This document shows positions 8,490 through 15,500 of a DNA stretch of 15,500 bases, piece by piece. This stretch comes from Glandiceps talaboti (taxonomy: Eukaryota; Hemichordata; Enteropneusta; Spengelidae): positions 9,866,075 to 9,881,574 of the forward strand of contig NC_135563.1 of assembly GCF_964340395.1 (NCBI RefSeq), read 5' to 3'. The translations under genes and the position numbers were made by a program. The notes under the pieces were generated by a model that had not been told where the DNA came from, did no database searches, and saw only the letters and a list, made by a program, of their open reading frames with translations. Within the stretch, counting starts at the first letter, position 1. Every line of letters begins with the position of its first letter.

Positions 8490-8562
8490 TTACTTACAGC
8501 GTGATAAATTTAATCAAACCCCGAATGGGTTCGAACCCCGACCGCTGTGGTTAGAGGCAAGT
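8490..8562 (-). mobile_element. tRNA-derived SINE fragment
   Basis: The minus strand reads CTTGCCTCTAACCACAGCGG, then TCGGGGTTCGAACCC. GGTTCGAACCC is a good pol III B box, and the preceding sequence resembles the anticodon-to-variable region of tRNA-like SINE heads. The A box is missing, because the 5' side (above 8565) is AT-rich filler, so the copy is 5' truncated or decayed. The T stem does not pair well enough for a functional tRNA. On the minus strand the fragment runs into the tetranucleotide array, which may be its expanded tail. Confidence 0.5.
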
Positions 8563-9770
<1,208 letters not shown>

Positions 9771-9772
9771 AT

Positions 9773-10013
9773 GTATGTATGTATGTATGTATGTATGTAT
9801 GTATGTATGTATGTATGTATGTATGTATGTATGTATGTATGTATGTATGTATGTATGTATGTATGTATGTATGTATGACGGTATGTATGTATGTATGTAT
9901 GTATGTATGTATGTATGTATGTATGTATGTATGTATGTATGTATGTATGTATGTATGTATGTATGTATGTATGTATGTATGTATGTATGCATGAATGCAT
10001 GTGTGTGTATGTG

Positions 10014-10045
<32 letters not shown>

Positions 10046-10308
10046 TGTATGTATGTATGTATGTATGTATGTATGTATGTATGTATGTATGTATGTATGT
10101 ATGTATGTATGTATGTATGTATGTATGTATGTATGTATGTATGTATGCATGAATGCATGTGTGTGTATGTGTGTATGTATGTATGTATGTATGTATGTAT
10201 GTATGTATGTATGTATGTATGTATGTATGTATGTATGTATGTATGTATGTATGTATGTATGTATGTATGTATGTATGTATGTATGTATGTATGTATGTAT
10301 GTATGTAT
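9773..10308. repeat. (TATG)n microsatellite, about 535 bp, with duplicated interruption
   Basis: TATG repeats are broken by ACGG (9878-9881) and twice by the same variant block, GCATGAATGCATGTGTGTGT followed by ATGTG (starting 9989 and 10147). The two blocks are 158 bp apart and differ at one base, which marks a higher-order duplication within the array. Predicted proteins here (MYVC or HTYI repeats) are artefacts. Confidence 0.97.
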
Positions 10309-11356
10309 AAAGAATAGAACAGGCATAAAATGAATAATTGTTCAAATTGAGTGTCATTTGGAAATAAATGTAAGATAAAGCTTTATTGTTTATTGCTAAC
10401 ATATCTTATATAAAATAATTGTCAATTTGTAACTGATTTTCCACGCTTAAAGTGCCACATATTATAATGCAAATGGTTGTGCACGACTCGTTTACTGTGA
10501 CTGCATCATGATATATGAATTCTGTCTCTAGCCAATCAGTTTGTTTTGTACAGTTTTTCCATTCTGACAGACAGTAAGTGCAAAATCTGCGAGGATTTAA
10601 TAAATCGATATTTTCAAGAAAATCAATCAAAAACAACAATCTAAATTCCTTACTGACCTCCTAACTATAATCGCCGTCGGCAATTTCATAATTCCGAATT
10701 CTTCAAATTTCCTGTCAGTAACGTTTACGCGTATTATATCTAATTTGTCAACAGAATTAAATATATTAAAATTCAGATCATATGGAACAAAAAATTTCAA
10801 GCAATATTTCAAGTAGTCTTGTAACAAGACCTCCGATCTTAGCTCAGACGGTTGCCGAACAAAATCCGAGAATTAACAGTACCTCGATATGTTACGTTGC
10901 GCAGCTCTTCGATGCTATGAGACATTTTAGCAAAACATTGCCTAGGGTCTAGCAGCTAGACTACATTCAAAGTAATAGTCGATTCTTATAAACTACATAG
11001 TCGTAAAAACTGCCCTTTTACGGCAATAGTACCACGTGTACGCTCCTTATAGAGGAGTAGCATCATAAGAGTAGCATCATTTTTCGAAATATGGCCTGGC
11101 TTGTGACTGAATGATAGGTCATGTATGCATCTGTCCTGCATCTATCAGGACACACACAGATGCAGACATTTATAAATTTTCCCTCTGTATAGTAGAATGA
11201 ATAGGAATTGAATGTTGCAACATAAGTAAGGAAACGTAAAAACAAATTGAAAAGTTGAGTTGCTGCCAACTGCTTTTGATTGCAAGATTATTATTTTATT
11301 TCATAACTCAAAAAATTGTGTTTTATATATTAGGGTTTGGGTTAGTCAAATAAAAT
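10309..11356. other. Mostly unassigned sequence
   Basis: A minus-strand frame open from 10860 to 10632 (75 codons, including DYLKYCLKFFVPYDLNFNIF) has ordinary amino-acid composition and a GTAAGG that could be a donor at 10651. It matches no family I know and has no clear acceptor, so it is not called as a gene. A small tandem duplication is at 11056-11081. A pol III A-box-like TAGCTCAGACGG is at 10840-10851, without a B box. Confidence 0.45.
11056..11081. repeat. 14-bp tandem duplication
   Basis: GAGTAGCATCATAA is followed directly by GAGTAGCATCAT, a near-complete second copy. Confidence 0.9.
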
Positions 11357-11415
11357 AACAAACAAACAAACAAACAAACAAACAAACAAACAAACAAACA
11401 AACAAACAAACAAAC
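11357..11415. repeat. (AAAC)n microsatellite
   Basis: About 14 AAAC units open the compound satellite field at 11.36-11.81 kb. Confidence 0.95.
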
Positions 11416-11453
11416 ATGCGTGCGTGCGTGCGTGCGTGCACGCACGCACGCAC
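11416..11453. repeat. (TGCG)n/(CGCA)n zero-loop palindrome
   Basis: GTGCGTGCGTGCGTG (11424-11438) is immediately followed by its exact complement CACGCACGCACGCAC (11439-11453), with no loop. It is an alternating purine-pyrimidine tract rich in CpG, so both cruciform and Z-DNA are possible. Confidence 0.93.
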
Positions 11454-11474
11454 AGAAAGACAGACAGACCATAC

Positions 11475-11696
11475 ACATACATACATACATACATACATAC
11501 ATACATACATACATACATACATACATACATACATACATAAATACATATATGCATGCATGCATGCGTGCATGCATGTATGTATGTATGTATGTATGTATGT
11601 ATGTATGTATGTATGTATGTATGTATGTATGTATGTATGTATGTATGTATGTATGTATGTATGTATGTATGTATGTATGTATGTATGTATGTATGT
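11475..11696. repeat. (CATA)n - (TATG)n inverted microsatellite pair
   Basis: About 16 CATA units (11475-11539) face about 30 TATG units (11574-11696) across a 34-bp centre rich in GCAT (ATATATGCATGCATGCATGC). The two arrays are complementary, so the segment can fold into a stem of 65 bp or more. Strand polarity switches at the GCAT centre. Confidence 0.95.
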
Positions 11697-11751
11697 GTGT
11701 GTGTGTATGCAGACAGACAGACAGACAGACAGGCAGACAGACAGACACACA

Positions 11752-11809
<58 letters not shown>
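11697..11809. repeat. (GT)n - (CAGA)n - (CA)n microsatellite tail
   Basis: A short GT run, about nine CAGA units with one CAGG variant (11710-11745), then (CA)n broken once by ATTC (11751-11755) and pure to 11809. It completes the compound field. Confidence 0.95.
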
Positions 11810-11813
<4 letters not shown>

Positions 11814-12198
11814 ATCCAATGGATAAATTAACCATCTCGATCTGACTCCCAGGATCAATGATCTAACATTCTTGTGCAGTATGAGGTAGAGCCTAGTAGA
11901 GGTGACCGGCGAGACTCGAGTCTACAGACAGAACCGGCTGTTGCACGTGTTAATGATAAATCCCAGGGCTTTAACCCGTTCATATAGATCCAATTATTTT
12001 GTGTGCGTCGTGACGTTCTTATCATACTGGTATAACTGTACAATGTCATCCGTATATTAAAATAGCACGATTTCTGATAGACGCAAATAGCAGCTTAAAG
12101 TAGCACTGTCTGTAACCTCGGCACCATTTGAAAAGGGTCAGAGTACAAAAAATATAAATACCCACTATACATTTAAACTTACTTAGGAACGAATCAAC

Positions 12199-12212
12199 AT
12201 TGCCATAGCAAC
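12199..12212 (+). promoter_or_regulatory. RFX X-box-like motif
   Basis: ATTGCCATAGCAAC closely fits the two-half-site X-box pattern (GTTGCC AT GGCAAC type). It lies about 95 bp before a CRE pair, which is a combination seen in some animal promoters. No gene start is proven next to it. Confidence 0.35.
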
Positions 12213-12292
12213 AATGGGAGTGGTTGAGTATGCATAAATAGGCTTGGTAGCCGAGACTGTTGTCTTCTTTGAATATTTTGATAACCAGAAAA

Positions 12293-12314
12293 TTACGTCA
12301 TAAACGTGACGTCA
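12293..12314 (+). promoter_or_regulatory. Paired CRE-like sites
   Basis: TTACGTCA (12293-12300) and the full palindrome TGACGTCA (12307-12314) are 14 bp apart start to start. The pair is a candidate enhancer or promoter element for the putative plus-strand transcript starting near 12.6 kb. Confidence 0.4.
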
Positions 12315-12604
12315 TTTTGTCCATACCTTAATGCCCGGGGAGAGCTCTATCAAGTGTTCATGGGGACCCGGACATGTTTGAAGGAATAATACTAGAGAAT
12401 GACAGTACGACCCCCCCCCCTAAAAAAAAAAAAAGAAAAAAAAGTGACCACCAAGCAAGAACTGTATATTTACTGATTATGCTGAGAAGAACTTTTTAAC
12501 AGGACGAGATACACAAATCAAATTAATAAATAGATTGTAACGCGCGCAGAAGCAGTTCAATTTAAGATCTGAAGATCAATTTTCGATCTGAAGAAGAAAA
12601 AAAA

Positions 12605-13570
<966 letters not shown>

Positions 13571-13780
13571 GTATGGTTTGCGTATGGACACCATTTAGGC
13601 CGAGAATGAATATGTAAAAAAGTCAACTGAAACATGATACAAACGTCGACTCGATATCGAGATATGAAATGAAATGAACCCCGGGGCTTTCCATCTTTTC
13701 TGTATCTGGGGTTATGATTACAGCGTTCTAAAATATAACGTCGACATCTTTCAAAGAATATTTTAAACGACGAATACTCT

Positions 13781-13873
13781 TATAAAACTTGACGATACAC
13801 AGACAACTCTCGATTCATTTTAAGAGCAACGAGAAGTGTCTCGCCGTTATTTGTTGCTTGTTGCACATTACAT
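13781..13873 (+). promoter_or_regulatory. Candidate TATA promoter with non-coding first exon
   Basis: TATAAAA (13781-13787) is followed 25-36 bases on by initiator-like sequence (TTCATTTT around 13815-13822). A strong donor, CAT|GTAAGTAT, is at 13873/13874. The implied exon of about 60 nt holds no usable start codon, so it would be a 5' UTR exon of a gene extending right, possibly beyond the window. No downstream exon was identified, so the call rests on spacing alone. Confidence 0.25.
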
Positions 13874-14444
13874 GTAAGTATTTCTATGAAAAACGCCTTG
13901 TTTTGGTTAAAATTTGCTAAACTACGTTGTCGAGAGCATTACGTAATTTGGGTTGGCCTGACTTCACCACTTAAAAAAAAATACAGCATCACCGTAAAAT
14001 ATGATAATTAGGGGAAAGTTAACCCTACTATGAATAAATCCTTAACTCATCATATTGTGTGTTTGGGAGGAGATATTTTAAATGTAATATCGAACGCTAT
14101 GGATAACAGGGTATTAAATTTGCCATATCTTTGTTGTGAATATTACTAGATTTAATGCCTGGCTGCACTGATTGACTCGGCGGTTGTCTTAATAGATATA
14201 TAGGTACTCGTATTCTATTTGCTTGGTACATGCCCATATCCTATGTATTCATCTCACCATTTTCCCAGAGGAACAAAAGACGAAATTGATATAAAAAAAA
14301 GATTCCGCATGTGTGGGTTTCCCAATTAGACAAAATTTTTGAATAATGTGTTGATTTCACATCGTGCTCATATGATTCTAATGCCACGCATCGATCCTGG
14401 GTAGAGACAAACAAATCGTTCAAAAGGTTGGCAAGAGAGCGTCA

Positions 14445-14479
14445 CGTCTCCCTGGAGACGACTGTGTTACTATGGCGAC
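14445..14479 (+). promoter_or_regulatory. Two adjacent RFX X-box-like motifs
   Basis: CGTCTCCCTGGAGACG (14445-14460) is a 7-bp-stem palindrome of the form GTCTCC CT GGAGAC. GTTACTATGGCGAC follows at 14466-14479. Both keep the X-box half-site layout with a two-base gap, six bases apart. RFX factors control ciliary genes in animals, but no gene start is visible alongside. Confidence 0.4.
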
Positions 14480-14635
14480 GCTTTAACTCTTGTTTGCCAC
14501 TGCTTCGGGTGTAATCTTGCATCGTCAGTGTACAGGGTTTGTAGGTTCCCCAGACAAAATCCCGCCTGAAGCCTCCACGGTCACGCGATTTTAATTTTTA
14601 GATTTTCTAACTACATTTCAAAATCCACGCCAGTA

Positions 14636-14671
14636 TCATGAAATTAACACAGTGTCATGAAATTGACACCA
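14636..14671. repeat. 19-bp tandem repeat, two copies
   Basis: TCATGAAATTAACACAGTG is followed by TCATGAAATTGACACCA, a diverged second copy. Confidence 0.8.
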
Positions 14672-15500
14672 ATTCATGTTTACAATTAAATAGCAATGAA
14701 TAAATACATACATACATACTATAATTAGATACATTTCTATATCAACGGAGTAAAAATATACTAACATGTCTTTTACAGTTAGTGTTTTATTCTCTGGTCT
14801 GACAGTCCTTTTCAATTAACGAGCAGCAAAAATGAATAATTTTGCCTATATTTATCTCGAAGGCATCACCTTCCATTGACTATATGTCTCGATGCTTTAT
14901 AAATAAACACTGAGGTCAAAGTTCAGGTGTATTTGTGTCTGTATCAGTTACCTTTACACCAACCTATTGCTAGTTACCTTTCTTAGAGTATTTTTTGCCG
15001 CCAAATGACTATAGACTGTGTTACAAAGAAAGTAATTGTATGTACCATCGACATGTCTATTTCATTTCTAAATTTGTGTATAGTTGCGATGTCGTTTATC
15101 CACGACCGCAATTTGTGCGTAATTCTCTGGAATTTTACTGTGCGTAGGTTAATGTTTTGATACATTTGATAAATTGGGTTTGTCATATTTCATTATAATT
15201 GGATTGATTCATTATGTCATTACTGCAACATGTACTGAAAAAGACCGCATTCGATCTTGTATAGTACGTGAAGTATATGGATTATATGCGATACTATTCA
15301 TAGATTGCAGGGACATACGTTGGCCAAATCAGACACTGATTTTTAAATTTTATATTCTTACATAAAACCCATCTCTTGATTTTTTTTTACTCTGAAAAGG
15401 GCATACGATATCCATATAGCATTCATGGCTTTACTTATAGGCATTTTTTCTACGATTCAGATGGCAGTGGCACTTTTCGGGTGCAATTTACAGTACATCA

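Larger units (their letters stand above)
11815..12535. other. Non-coding sequence with scattered regulatory-type motifs
   Basis: There is no supported exon. Features noted are a 12-bp palindrome AGACTCGAGTCT (about 11912-11923), an X-box-like motif (12199-12212), two CREs (12293-12314), a C10 run and an A-rich run near 12410-12445. A short open frame on the minus strand (12049-11855) is not recognisable. Confidence 0.45.
13571..15500. other. Mostly unassigned sequence
   Basis: Unique AT-rich DNA holding the TATA/first-exon candidate (13781-13873), X-box-like motifs (14445-14479), a small tandem repeat (14636-14671) and a short CATA run (14704-14718). Small open frames at 14423-14241 (minus) and 15174-15365 (plus) match nothing I know. 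Confidence 0.45.

Noticed and set aside
8490-8562. Functional tRNA gene
   Set aside because: The B box is good but the T stem does not pair and no A box or acceptor stem is present, so a SINE fragment fits better.
11323-11858. Overlapping 90-170-codon frames on both strands
   Set aside because: They are read-through of AAAC, CATA, TATG, CAGA and CA arrays and carry no non-repetitive domain.
12060-12330. MITE with terminal repeats
   Set aside because: The segment has a repeat-like feel (AAAGTAGCACTGTCTGTAAC), but I could not find matching termini or a target duplication.

Overview
The window is animal nuclear DNA, most likely from a marine invertebrate. It is AT-rich and gene-poor, has GT-AG introns, and is loaded with very long di- and tetranucleotide microsatellites, inverted repeats and transposon debris. 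No prokaryotic gene organisation is present. I cannot name the species: the strongest gene is too conserved to place it, and the repeats only suggest an invertebrate deuterostome or a lophotrochozoan.

The one gene I identify with confidence is the 5' end of PPP2R2, the B55 regulatory subunit of protein phosphatase 2A, on the minus strand. Its tiny first coding exon (ATG GCT G, 3580-3574) joins a 69-nt second exon (3444-3376) across a 129-bp phase-1 intron with consensus splice sites. The joined reading contains the family's hallmark N-terminus, QWCFSQVKG. Upstream (3650-3775) lies a GC-rich, TATA-less promoter with ETS, YY1-like and CRE motifs. The rest of the gene lies beyond the left edge, so positions 1-3375 are the 5' part of its second intron.

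About 60 bp upstream of the CRE sits a complete fold-back transposon (3836-5513). It has two ~525-bp inverted arms and a ~628-bp centre, and is flanked by a 7-8 bp target-site duplication. The centre holds a decayed N-terminal fragment of a transposase/integrase-type protein, a compound hairpin, and a minus-strand motif resembling a hammerhead ribozyme core.

From 5.5 to 7 kb there is a 94-bp imperfect hairpin, a pair of inverted G-rich modules, a perfect 18-bp-stem palindrome and a CTGT/ATGT/CT satellite. From 8.3 to 11.8 kb there are three microsatellite fields: one at the end of a tRNA-derived SINE fragment, one of about 950 bp with an internal higher-order duplication, and one built as a large (CATA)n/(TATG)n inverted repeat. 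The rest (11.8-15.5 kb) is mostly unique sequence with CRE and RFX X-box-like motifs, a 173-bp (GA)n tract, one weak two-exon gene candidate (or degenerate LTR/primer-binding site), and one TATA-plus-donor first-exon candidate. Long open frames inside the microsatellites are repeat artefacts and are not annotated as genes.
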